Source: Kibdelosporangium banguiense (GTDB lineage: Bacteria > Actinomycetota > Actinomycetes > Mycobacteriales > Pseudonocardiaceae). Taken from it: a stretch of DNA of 64,000 bases. The stretch lies in assembly GCF_017876405.1 (NCBI RefSeq), contig NZ_JAGINW010000001.1:1997203-2061202 (forward strand), in the 5' to 3' direction. Under the pieces are notes generated by a model. The model did no database searches, had not been told where the DNA came from, and was given only the letters and a program-made list of their open reading frames with translations. Position numbers and translations under genes: made by a program. Below, in pieces: positions 52,245-60,645 of this stretch; position 1 is the first letter of the stretch; each line of letters opens with the position of its first letter.

Positions 52245-54289
52245 AGCGCGGCGGCGTCCCTTGGGTGCACTGGATCACCCTGGGGCTCACGGTTTTCCTG
52301 TTGCTGGGCGCACTCGCGATGCATGCGTACAGCGTGACGACAGCACCACTCGCTGATACCGAATCGCAGCCCGGAGGCCGGGGCCCAGTGGTCCGGACCA
52401 GTGACCTCGGCCTGGAGGACCGGCCGCTCACCGGCCGGACCATGGCACTGGTGATCCACGACGGGCCCAATCCCAAGTGGACACCCAGGATCCTGGACGC
52501 CTTACGAGAGTACGGCGCACACGCGACATTCATGCTTGTCGGCAAACGCGTGAACGAACACCCGGAACTTGTCCGGCGGATGCTCGCCGAAGGTCACGAC
52601 GTGGGCATCACCGGACTGCGGCCCGGCGACATAACCCAACTGCCCGGCTGGCAACGTGACCTGGAACTCTCCCTGGCACAGCAAGCCCTCGCCGACGCCA
52701 CGGGTGTCCACACGCGATTGTTCGGCCAGCAGAGCAGGATCCCCGACTCGACGCTGACCGCCCTCGGCGAGGACGGCTATCTCGTGGTCAACCCGACCGA
52801 GAACGCCCAGACGTTGCCGTGGGGTGATCTGACCGCACTCTCCGCGATCGCCGAACGCGGCACGGCGATCCGGATGCACGACGTCGGCAGCGTCACCGTG
52901 GACGAGGTGTACGGCCTGCTGTCGACGATGACGCCCCGCGGCCACCGGTTCGCCAGCATCTCCGAAGGCCTGGTCATCCCGCCGCCGCACGACGAGGCCA
53001 GCGTGCCGAGCCTGATCACCGCCCGAGTCTCGGCCTGGGCCCAGAACAACGGCGGCCTGCTGGTGATCATCCTGGACACCCTGATCATCACCGCGGCTCT
53101 GCTAGCCGTGCTGCGTGCCCTGATGCAACTCGGACTGGCCAACACAGCACGCCGCCTGGCCAAAGAGCACGAACGCAACCCGCCGCCGTGGTTCTCCCCA
53201 CCGGTGTCCGTCATCGTGCCCGCATACAACGAGGCCGCGAACATCGCGGCCACAGTCCGTTCCCTGCTGGCGAACACCCACACCGCGGACGTCGAAGTCA
53301 TTGTGGTGGACGACGGCTCAACAGACGGCACCGCGAATATCGTGCGCGCCCTCAACCTGCCGGCAGTCCGAGTCATCCGCCAGGCCAACGCCGGCAAGTC
53401 GGCCGCCCTGAACGTCGGCATCGCCCACGCCGCCCACGACGTGCTGATCCTCGTCGACGGCGACACAGTCTTCGAACCGGACACCATCGGCCACCTCGTA
53501 CAACCCCTGGCGGACTCGACAGTGGGGGCAGTCTCCGGCAACACCAAGGTCGCCAACCGGCGCAGCCTCCTGGGCCGCTGGCAGCACCTGGAGTACTGCG
53601 CGGGGTCCAACTTGGACCGGCAGATCCTGAACGCCCTGCAATGTATCCCCACAGTCCCGGGGGCAGTCGGCGCCTTCCGCCGAGCAGCTCTCGCAGACGT
53701 AGGCGGAATAAGCTCGGACACAATCGCCGAGGACACAGACCTGACAATCGCGATAACCCGCGCAGGCTGGCGCGTCACCTACACCCCGGCAGCCCGAGCC
53801 TGGACCGAAGTCCCAGCAACCCTGCGATCCCTCTACCGGCAGCGCTACCGCTGGTCCTTCGGCACATTCCAGTCGATGTGGAAGCATCGAGGCAGCTGGC
53901 GAGACCGAGGCCCATCCGGCCGAATGGGCCGCTACGGCCTGCTCTACCTCTTCGCCTTCCAACTGCTGCTCCCCCTGCTGGGCCCAGCCATGGACGCCTA
54001 CGTCCTCTACGGCATGTTCCTGGCCAACGCCCCAGAAGCAATCGCAATCTGGGCAGTGTTCCTGGCCGTCCAGACGGCGGGCGCAGGCTACGCCCTCCAC
54101 CTGGACGGCGAATCCCTGAAACCCCTCTGGGGCCTCCCCCTCCAGCAGTTCATCTACCGACAACTAACCTACCTAGTAGTAATCCAATCAGTGATAACAG
54201 CCCTCCACGGAGCCCAACTCCGTTGGCAAACAAACCGCCGCACAGGCCAAGCCGCCCGCGCCCTCGCCTCAACCTCCCCCCACCCTTAA
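52214..54289 (+). CDS. Bifunctional polysaccharide deacetylase-like / GT2 glycosyltransferase
   Basis: 691 residues from a GTG. One N-terminal membrane helix, then a NodB-like domain at about 75-255 (MALVIHDGPNPKWTPRILDA; the usual DDG is HDG and the HxxxH motif is not evident, so deacetylase activity is doubtful). A transmembrane helix at about 280-305 leads to a GT2 domain from about 330: VSVIVPAYNEAANIA, EVIVVDDGSTDGTANI, DVLILVDGDTVFEPDT, EDTDLTIAITRAGW and RQRYRWSFGTFQSMWKH (Q/R-x-x-R-W), then C-terminal helices. It is of the hyaluronan/poly-GlcNAc synthase type. Confidence 0.85.
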   Translation: MARDHDPVEVKRGGVPWVHWITLGLTVFLLLGALAMHAYSVTTAPLADTESQPGGRGPVVRTSDLGLEDRPLTGRTMALVIHDGPNPKWTPRILDALREYGAHATFMLVGKRVNEHPELVRRMLAEGHDVGITGLRPGDITQLPGWQRDLELSLAQQALADATGVHTRLFGQQSRIPDSTLTALGEDGYLVVNPTENAQTLPWGDLTALSAIAERGTAIRMHDVGSVTVDEVYGLLSTMTPRGHRFASISEGLVIPPPHDEASVPSLITARVSAWAQNNGGLLVIILDTLIITAALLAVLRALMQLGLANTARRLAKEHERNPPPWFSPPVSVIVPAYNEAANIAATVRSLLANTHTADVEVIVVDDGSTDGTANIVRALNLPAVRVIRQANAGKSAALNVGIAHAAHDVLILVDGDTVFEPDTIGHLVQPLADSTVGAVSGNTKVANRRSLLGRWQHLEYCAGSNLDRQILNALQCIPTVPGAVGAFRRAALADVGGISSDTIAEDTDLTIAITRAGWRVTYTPAARAWTEVPATLRSLYRQRYRWSFGTFQSMWKHRGSWRDRGPSGRMGRYGLLYLFAFQLLLPLLGPAMDAYVLYGMFLANAPEAIAIWAVFLAVQTAGAGYALHLDGESLKPLWGLPLQQFIYRQLTYLVVIQSVITALHGAQLRWQTNRRTGQAARALASTSPHP

Positions 54290-54415
54290 CCCCTGTGGGA
54301 CTCTGTTGCCTAATTCTGAAGATGCTGGTCAGGGTGCTTTCGTATGGTGATCGTTGTGGGCAGATGATGATCTTGTGTGGCCGGTCCCTGTGCCGGCCGC
54401 GGGAGGGATCAGGTG

Positions 54416-54460
54416 ATGTCGGTCCAGCCGCGTGCGTGGCCGGTGGTGCCCGAGCAGTAT
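54416..54460 (+). pseudogene. 5' remnant of an IS1182-like transposase gene
   Basis: The first codons read MSVQPRAWPVVPEQ, the usual start of actinobacterial IS1182-type transposases, with GGGAGG upstream. After this the reading frame loses similarity, so only the N terminus remains. Confidence 0.5.
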
Positions 54461-54594
54461 CAAGCCGTCCCGCCTTTGTCAGCGCTGCTTCCCGCCCTTC
54501 CCGGCGTCTTCCGGGTCAGACTGCGCTCAGCTTCCACTAGACTGCTGCGACAGCCCAGCGAGAAGGTCTCCCGCCTTCCTCGGTTCATCGATGC

Positions 54595-54693
54595 CTCACG
54601 GCGCACAGCGACTTCATGTCGCAAGGCGAGTATCTCGGCGTCTTTCGACGCCGACGACCGAGCGAGCAGGACAAGCCAGGACAGGCCATCGCG
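54595..54693 (-). pseudogene. N-terminal remnant of an integrase-core transposase
   Basis: The segment LLARSSASKDAEILALRHEV is the characteristic leader of rve-type transposases (LVLRHQLAVLRR pattern). The remaining catalytic part is absent. Confidence 0.5.
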
Positions 54694-54875
54694 ACACTGG
54701 CGGTGAAGCGCGATTCCAGCACTTCCGCTGCCGAACAACGCAAGCCTCAACTGCACAAAGGAATTCACCGCAGCGCGTCGCCGTCCTCTGCTCCTCGCGG
54801 AGGGCGACGACGCGAACGAGAAGGTAGGTGGGCACCCGCAGCAAGTTGGGCGCGCGGGCATGGCAGGCTGACGGC

Positions 54876-55187
54876 GTGGGCCGATCGAATCGGGCGGCGC
54901 TTGACGCCAAGATTGCAGAGGCGACCGCCGACTGCTACAACGACAGCGAGTGCGTTACCGGCTTCCACACCATGTTCGAGGACAATCTCGCCTTCCCGTT
55001 CCAGACCGTGGTGCTGGGCGTCGACGTCACCGAGGACGGCCAGATCACTGCCATCTGCGTACGCGGACGGCCAAGCAGCGCGTCCCGATCTGGACCTGCC
55101 GTTGCGACACCACCACCGGAAGGCGCGGAGTGGATTGACACGTATCGCCGTTGGCTGTGGGGCCGTGACGATGCGCGACCAGGATGA
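54876..55187 (+). CDS. CcbP-like calcium-binding protein, partly frame-scrambled
   Basis: 103 residues from a GTG. The N-terminal two thirds (ALDAKIAEATADCYNDSECV, GFHTMFEDNLAFPFQTVVLG, VDVTEDGQITAICVRGR) fit the CcbP/Calci_bind family, and the end PPPEGAEWIDTYRRWLWG also fits. Between them the expected residues appear in other frames (KQRVPI, then LDLPL), consistent with three single-base deletions over roughly 40 bp that together restore the frame. It may therefore be a damaged or altered gene. It lies 39 bp upstream of asnB and is not obviously linked to it. Confidence 0.55.
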   Translation: MGRSNRAALDAKIAEATADCYNDSECVTGFHTMFEDNLAFPFQTVVLGVDVTEDGQITAICVRGRPSSASRSGPAVATPPPEGAEWIDTYRRWLWGRDDARPG

Positions 55188-55226
55188 CGCCAGGTACGGC
55201 TGGCTGAGCAGGCCAGGGAGGCAGCG

Positions 55227-57056
55227 ATGTGCGGAATCGCAGGATGGGTCTCTTTCAGCACGGACCTCACGCAGCGCCGGGAGGTCATCGAGGCGATGAC
55301 CGAGACCATGGCGTGCCGCGGCCCTGACGACTCAGGCACCTGGGTCCGGCCCGACGTGGCGCTGGGCCACCGTCGTCTGGCCATCATCGACCTGCCCGGC
55401 GGCAGGCAGCCGATGGCCGGCGCCGGGCTCGCCGCCATGGTCTACAGCGGTGAGGTGTACAACTTCGCTGAGCTGCGCGAAAAGCTTTCCCAACGGGGCC
55501 ACCGGTTCGAGACCGACAGCGACACCGAGGTCGTGCTGCGCGGGTATCTGGAGTGGGGCGACGCGGTCGCCGATCACCTCAACGGCATGTACGCCTTCGC
55601 GATCTGGGACGAGCGTCAGAAGAAGCTCGTCCTGATCCGCGACCGTATGGGCGTCAAGCCAATCTACTACTACCCGATTCCGGACGGCGTGCTGTTCGGT
55701 TCTGAGCCGAAAGCGATCTTCGCGAACCCGCTGGCGCGTAAGGTGGTCGGCTCCGACGGCCTGCGCGAACTGATGACCTATACGAAAGCACCAGGCTGGT
55801 CACTGTGGAAGGGCATGCACGAGGTCGGTCCGGGCACTATCCTGACCATGGACCGGTCCGGGATCCGCACCCGGACGTACTGGAAGCTCGATGCGGTCCG
55901 GCACACCGACGACCAGGAGACCACGGTCGGCAGGGTGCGGGAGTTGATGACCGATATCGTGAACCGCCAGTTGATCGCCGACGTACCGCGCTGTGTTCTG
56001 CTCTCAGGCGGGCTCGACTCAAGCGCGATCACCGGCCTCGCCGCGGCACGGCTGGCCGAACAGAGTGAACGGCTGCGGACGTTCTCGGTCGACTTCTTCG
56101 GTCAGGAGGAGAACTTCAGACCGGACGAGGTGCGGGACACCCCGGACTCACCGTTCATCCGCGACGTCGCGAAACTGGTCGGTTCCGACCACCAGGACAT
56201 CGTGCTCGACCCCGCTGGGCTGAGCGACCCGGACGTCCGGCGTAAGGTGCTCCTCGCAAGGGACATCCCGGCCGGGCTCGGCGACTTCGACACCTCGCTG
56301 TACTTGCTGTTCAAGGCGATCCGCCAGCACTCGACCGTGGCACTGTCCGGCGAGTCCGCGGACGAGGTGTTCGGCGGGTACCGTTGGTTCCACAACGACG
56401 CGGCGGTCAACTCGGGGACGTTTCCCTGGCTTGGCCGGATGAGCCTCACCACCGACTGGTCTTCCTTGCTGCGCGAGGAGGTGCGCGCGACGCTGGACCT
56501 GCCCGGCTACACCGCCGACCAGTACCGCACCGCCATCGCCCAGGTTGACCACTGCGATGGGGAGAGCGAACAGGATCGGAAGATGCGCACGATCTGCCAC
56601 CTCCACCTGACCCGGTTCGTGCGAATACTGCTGGACCGCAAGGACCGGGCATCGATGGCCGTCGGACTCGAAGTGCGCGTCCCATTCTGCGACCACCGGC
56701 TCGTCGAGTACGTCTACAACACCCCGTGGGCACTGAAGACCTTCGATGGCAGAGAAAAGAGTCTGCTGCGGCACGCCACCGGGCACGTGCTGCCTGCCTC
56801 GGTCCGAGAGCGGGTCAAGAGCCCGTATCCCCTCACCCAGGACCCCGGCTACGCGGCTGCCCTGCAGCAACAGGCGAAGGAGGTCCTGACTGAACGGAAT
56901 GCCCCGGTGTTCTCCCTGATGGACCGCGGCTGGTTACACCGGATGTCCGAAGTGGACCCGGTTACGATGTCGGCTACTCAGCGCATCGGGATCGACCGGA
57001 TGCTGGACCTCCACCACTGGTTCGACCTGTACTCGCCGGAGCTGCAGCTCGACTGA
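55227..57056 (+). CDS. asnB: Asparagine synthase (glutamine-hydrolysing) family protein
   Basis: 609 residues. Cys2 is the N-terminal nucleophile (MCGIAGWVSF) of the class II glutaminase domain (to about 200, with MVYSGEVYNF and GMYAFAIWDE). The synthetase domain follows with the PP-loop LLSGGLDSSAITG (about 259-271) and SGESADEVFGGYRWF. In primary metabolism it makes Asn from Asp; in secondary metabolism homologues amidate carboxylic acids. It is convergent with the desaturase operon, 62 bp apart, so an amidating role for the cluster product is possible but unproved. Confidence 0.9.
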   Translation: MCGIAGWVSFSTDLTQRREVIEAMTETMACRGPDDSGTWVRPDVALGHRRLAIIDLPGGRQPMAGAGLAAMVYSGEVYNFAELREKLSQRGHRFETDSDTEVVLRGYLEWGDAVADHLNGMYAFAIWDERQKKLVLIRDRMGVKPIYYYPIPDGVLFGSEPKAIFANPLARKVVGSDGLRELMTYTKAPGWSLWKGMHEVGPGTILTMDRSGIRTRTYWKLDAVRHTDDQETTVGRVRELMTDIVNRQLIADVPRCVLLSGGLDSSAITGLAAARLAEQSERLRTFSVDFFGQEENFRPDEVRDTPDSPFIRDVAKLVGSDHQDIVLDPAGLSDPDVRRKVLLARDIPAGLGDFDTSLYLLFKAIRQHSTVALSGESADEVFGGYRWFHNDAAVNSGTFPWLGRMSLTTDWSSLLREEVRATLDLPGYTADQYRTAIAQVDHCDGESEQDRKMRTICHLHLTRFVRILLDRKDRASMAVGLEVRVPFCDHRLVEYVYNTPWALKTFDGREKSLLRHATGHVLPASVRERVKSPYPLTQDPGYAAALQQQAKEVLTERNAPVFSLMDRGWLHRMSEVDPVTMSATQRIGIDRMLDLHHWFDLYSPELQLD

Positions 57057-57118
57057 GATGAATCGTTTCGGCAACGCGGAGGACCGCGCCGGCCGATCTC
57101 CACTACTGGCTGGTCTCG

Positions 57119-58354
57119 TCAGAGCATCGCCTGGTGGCGCGTGTCGCGTGGCCGCAGCCGGACAGTCAGCCGAGCAAGGCCACGCTGGACGAGCTGGTCG
57201 CGGTAGTGGGGCTCGTCTTCGAGCGACATGTGTGGGAAGTGACGGGTGAGGGTGGTCAGTCCGATCTCAGCTTGAACACGAGAGAGCTGGGCGCCGAGAC
57301 AGTAGTGCATGCCCAAACCGAACGACAGCGGCCGGTTCGGGGTCCGGTGTGGCCGGAAGACGTCCGGTTCGTCGTAACGGGACGGGTCGCGATTGGCAGC
57401 GGCCAGGAGCAGCATCACCCGGGCGCCGGCCTTGACCGGCACGCCGTCGAGGGTGAGGTCGCGTTCGGCGACCCTGGTGAGAACCTGGCTCGGGGCGTCG
57501 AAGCGCAGCACTTCGGTCACGAAGGCTTCCGCGTCAGTTGCCTGGAACTGCGCGGGTTTCCTCAACGCCATCCTGATCGCGCCCGCGATGAGGTCGCTGG
57601 GACTCTGCACACCCGCGATCAGGAACATGACCAGGCCCGCCACCAGTTCATCGTTGGTGACCGTCCCGGCCGCGTCCGCCTCGTGGACCATCCTGGTCGC
57701 GAGGTCGTCGCGAGGTTCTCTGCGACGGCTGGCCACCAGATCGGTCATGTAGCCGACCAAGACGTCCATTCCCGCGTCACCGTCGGCCAGCTCCGCGAGG
57801 TCGAAGATCGGTTCGAACGCGGTGGTCGTGTCCGTTATGGTCGAACGCAGGGCCAGCTGGTCGGCTACCGGTATGCCGTAGAGCTCGCCGGTGACGGCCA
57901 ACGTGAGTCGTGAGCTGAACCCCTCGACCAGGTCGACGGTGGCGCTGTCGCAGGTCACCAGGCGCTCGGCCAGCTCCTTTGCCTTGTCTTCGATCATCGG
58001 CCGCAATCCCGTGATGCTCTGCGGATGGTAAGCCCAGCGGGAGAAGTTCCTGAGACGGTCGTGGTCGGTGCCATTGCTGAACATCATGATCTTGGTGAAG
58101 CACTGCCACGAGGAATGCTCGATCATCCCGGTCTTACGATGCACGGATGCGTCGGTGACGAGCAGTCCCGGTTCGCGCAGTGCGGCCGCGCATGCGTCGT
58201 GTCCCTGCACGAATACGAGTTTCGGGCCGAGCCTGACCACGGGGCCCAGTTCCCTGAGCGCTTCGTAGAGCGGATACGGATTTCGTTTGCCCGCGGGGGT
58301 GAACAGCGTCCCCAGTGCCTCGCTGGGCCCGATGGCGTTGCCGGTCGCGGTCAT
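57119..58354 (-). CDS. Cytochrome P450
   Basis: 411 residues from the ATG at 58354 that overlaps the desaturase stop (ATGA). The heme-binding loop is FGLGMHYCLGAQ (Cys352) and the ExxR motif is EVLR (281-284). The I-helix reads FLIAGVQSPSDLI, so the usual acid/alcohol pair (AGxxT) is replaced by a Gln-Ser-Pro segment, suggesting unusual oxygen activation. Last gene of the operon. In polyyne clusters the P450 introduces a late hydroxyl or related oxidation. No ferredoxin gene is adjacent. Confidence 0.92.
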   Translation of the reverse strand: MTATGNAIGPSEALGTLFTPAGKRNPYPLYEALRELGPVVRLGPKLVFVQGHDACAAALREPGLLVTDASVHRKTGMIEHSSWQCFTKIMMFSNGTDHDRLRNFSRWAYHPQSITGLRPMIEDKAKELAERLVTCDSATVDLVEGFSSRLTLAVTGELYGIPVADQLALRSTITDTTTAFEPIFDLAELADGDAGMDVLVGYMTDLVASRRREPRDDLATRMVHEADAAGTVTNDELVAGLVMFLIAGVQSPSDLIAGAIRMALRKPAQFQATDAEAFVTEVLRFDAPSQVLTRVAERDLTLDGVPVKAGARVMLLLAAANRDPSRYDEPDVFRPHRTPNRPLSFGLGMHYCLGAQLSRVQAEIGLTTLTRHFPHMSLEDEPHYRDQLVQRGLARLTVRLRPRDTRHQAML

Positions 58355-59424
58355 GGCGTCTGCCTCGGCGGTACCGGTTTGCGGTCGAAGTCCTGATAGA
58401 AGCCACCGTGCTCGGCGTCGTGCAGGTGCAGGTCCTTCAGGATGCCCAGGAGAGCGGTCGGGGTGAGCTTCTGCTCGCGGACCATGCCGGGATATGCCTG
58501 CTTCAGTGCTCCCTGGGCTTGGGGCAGGTTGTAGAACGGGATGGCCGGTGCGACGTGGTGCGGCGTGTGGATCGAGATGTTGTGCGTGAGCAGGCGCAGC
58601 GGCTTCGGGTACGTGTAGTCGGTGGTCATCAGTAACTTGCCCGCGTTGCGGGTCCACTGATGTGAGTCGAGGAAGGGCAGGTCACTCGCGCTGTGGTGCA
58701 TGAGCGTGGTGGCGCTGAACCACAGATGTGTGGCCAGCCACGGCACGAAGAACCCGGTGAGCAACGCCCAGGGACCCGCGACCAACGCCAGTGTGCTCAG
58801 GTGCGCCGCGCCGGCCATGATGGTGAACGCGATCGACCACCGGACCTCGCGGCGCATCGAAGCTTTCGGGAAGAACCCAGGGCGGAAGCCGGAGAGCCAC
58901 CAATAGCGAACGGTGCCGCCCCAAAACGCCCAGGTCCGGGTGCTGGCGTAGACAAACCTGCCCAGCACGGACAGCCGGTCGTACATGTGCGGTGGCAGTG
59001 GGCGCCAGTCGGTGTCGAGTTCGATGTTGTTGGTGTGCGCATGGTGCATGTTGTGCACGTGCCGCCAGGAGTGGAACGGATAGAGCAGCGGCATCAGAGC
59101 GACACTGCCGACGAGCACGTTGAGCCGACGCGAGCGGGAGAAGGATCCGTGGCCGCAGTCGTGCGCGATGCAATGCAGTCCCCAGCCGCCGAGGCCCGCG
59201 GTGATCCACAGGGGAATCCACAAGGCCCAGTGCGGAGCGAGCAGGACACCCGCCACCGACCCACCGTAGACGCCGGCACTGAGCAGGAAGCCCAGCAGTC
59301 CCCGGCCGACCCGGGGATCGAAGTACTCCTTCGGGATCGAATCGGTAAGCAGTTTTCCTTCCAGACTGCGAGACTTCTCCAGAAACTCCGCCAGTGCCGG
59401 ATTCGGCCGGTCAGCTCGGGTCAT
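58351..59424 (-). CDS. Membrane fatty acid desaturase, DesA/delta-12 type
   Basis: 357 residues from ATG 59424 (GGAG 7 bp upstream; an ATG at 59430 is also in frame). Three His boxes: HDCGH (88-92), HVHNMHH (122-128) and HTPHH (286-290), between hydrophobic segments, as in di-iron acyl-lipid or acyl-ACP desaturases. It belongs to a different branch from the two desaturases upstream in the operon. In polyyne pathways such an enzyme adds a double bond or turns it into a triple bond on an ACP-bound acyl chain. Confidence 0.88.
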   Translation of the reverse strand: MTRADRPNPALAEFLEKSRSLEGKLLTDSIPKEYFDPRVGRGLLGFLLSAGVYGGSVAGVLLAPHWALWIPLWITAGLGGWGLHCIAHDCGHGSFSRSRRLNVLVGSVALMPLLYPFHSWRHVHNMHHAHTNNIELDTDWRPLPPHMYDRLSVLGRFVYASTRTWAFWGGTVRYWWLSGFRPGFFPKASMRREVRWSIAFTIMAGAAHLSTLALVAGPWALLTGFFVPWLATHLWFSATTLMHHSASDLPFLDSHQWTRNAGKLLMTTDYTYPKPLRLLTHNISIHTPHHVAPAIPFYNLPQAQGALKQAYPGMVREQKLTPTALLGILKDLHLHDAEHGGFYQDFDRKPVPPRQTP

Positions 59425-59701
59425 CGTCATCTCCGCTCGCCACCAGATGGTCGACGAGTGCGTTGATCGAAGTGTGTTCGTAGACAACCGCAGGCGACAG
59501 TCTGCGTTCGAGCAGCTTTTCCAGCTTGCCCGAGATCTGCATACCGGCACGGGAGTCCAGGCCGTACGACTCGAAATCCTTGTCCGGGTCGACCTGCGAG
59601 ACCGGGATGTCCAGGTGTACGGACAGCTGCTCGACCAGCCACTCCCGAAGACGGTCGGCGGTCACCGGGCCGTCGAGAAGCTTGGTTCGGCGTCGGAACA
59701 T
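59411..59701 (-). CDS. Acyl carrier protein
   Basis: 96 residues. The phosphopantetheine site is YGLDSRAGMQ (Ser50), in the usual position between helix I (LREWLVEQLSVHLDI) and helix II, with helix III-IV (YEHTSINALVDHLV) at the end. The N terminus has a basic extension MFRRRTK. It would hold the fatty acyl chain loaded by the FAAL while the desaturases act. It lies 2 bp after the preceding desaturase gene and overlaps the next by 14 bp. Confidence 0.88.
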   Translation of the reverse strand: MFRRRTKLLDGPVTADRLREWLVEQLSVHLDIPVSQVDPDKDFESYGLDSRAGMQISGKLEKLLERRLSPAVVYEHTSINALVDHLVASGDDDDPS

Positions 59702-59703
59702 GC

Positions 59704-60645
59704 CTAGTCCTTTCCAGTTTTCTCCGCTGTGGCCAACCGTTTCGACACGAGTGCGGGACTCGGAGTGTGCAAGTCCCACACCAGCCCCGCCTTCCCCAGC
59801 GCTGCGATGATCCAGCCACTCAGGTCGGGCTCCCACCAGCGCACGGCGTGCCGATAGGAACGGGGGAAGGCATGGTGGTTGTTCTGCAGCCCCTCGCCGA
59901 AGGTGAGCACCGCTACCCACCAGAGGTTCGTGCTGTGGTCATCGTTGGTGAACGGGCGGCGGCCGAAGGCATGGCAGATGGAACCGACGCACCACGAGGC
60001 TTGGTTGGCCGCGAAGATACGAGCAAGCCCGCCGAAGACGACGCCGGTGAACGCCGACCACAGCGTGCCGCTGGCGGCGAACCCGATCAGCGCCGGCAGT
60101 GCCAGGCCGGCCAGCACCCAGTAAGGGTAGAGGCGGTGATGCGCTACCAGACGGCGGTCGCGCAGGACGTCGGGGGCGAACACGCTCCACCGGGTCGACT
60201 CCTCACTCAGCATCCACGGCATGTGGGCGTACCAGAGGCCGCGCAGCCGCTGCCGCCAGCCGGCGCCGTGCAGATTCGGCGAGTGCGGATCGCCTTCGTG
60301 GTCGGCGAAGCGGTGGTGGCGGCGATGGGTGGCCACCCAGAACAGCAGCGGCCCCTGCGCGGCCATTCCTCCTGCCACCATGAGCAAGTCCTGCATCCAG
60401 CGAGTGGTCTTGAAGGACCGGTGGGTGACGTAGCGGTGCAGCCCGATCGTGACCCCGCCGATGTGCACGCAGTACATCCCGGCGAGCAGCCAGATGTCCA
60501 CGGCGGTGAAACGGCCGGTCACCAGCAGGTACACCGCCACAACCGTGCCCAGCAGTGGCAGCACCATCGTCGTCAGCGCCGAAAACCGCTTCACCCGCAG
60601 GCTGTGCGGGTCCAACCGGACGACGCCGCGGTCGAGTGTCGTCAT
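59704..60645 (-). CDS. Acyl-CoA desaturase-type membrane desaturase (second in operon)
   Basis: 313 residues from an ATG overlapping the previous stop, with GGGAG upstream. His boxes HRYVTH (70-75), HRRHH (107-111) and NNHHAF (255-260) are those of the stearoyl-CoA/OLE1-type family. Four hydrophobic segments. It is clearly a paralogue of the next upstream desaturase (both have MAAQGP-L-FW before HRRHH and WVLxGLAxP). Likely acts on the ACP-bound chain in alkyne formation. Confidence 0.88.
   Translation of the reverse strand: MTTLDRGVVRLDPHSLRVKRFSALTTMVLPLLGTVVAVYLLVTGRFTAVDIWLLAGMYCVHIGGVTIGLHRYVTHRSFKTTRWMQDLLMVAGGMAAQGPLLFWVATHRRHHRFADHEGDPHSPNLHGAGWRQRLRGLWYAHMPWMLSEESTRWSVFAPDVLRDRRLVAHHRLYPYWVLAGLALPALIGFAASGTLWSAFTGVVFGGLARIFAANQASWCVGSICHAFGRRPFTNDDHSTNLWWVAVLTFGEGLQNNHHAFPRSYRHAVRWWEPDLSGWIIAALGKAGLVWDLHTPSPALVSKRLATAEKTGKD

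Larger units (their letters stand above)
54290..54875. mobile_element. Transposon scrap region at the left edge of the island
   Basis: There is no intact gene. It carries the beginning of an IS1182-like transposase gene on the plus strand and a piece of another transposase on the minus strand, joined without spacer logic. Such nested fragments mark a site of repeated insertion and deletion next to the biosynthetic cluster. Confidence 0.55.

Noticed and set aside
53188..54540. 450-residue plus-strand ORF inside the glycosyltransferase gene
   Set aside because: It is an out-of-frame Arg/Pro-rich translation of a gene with clear GT2 motifs.
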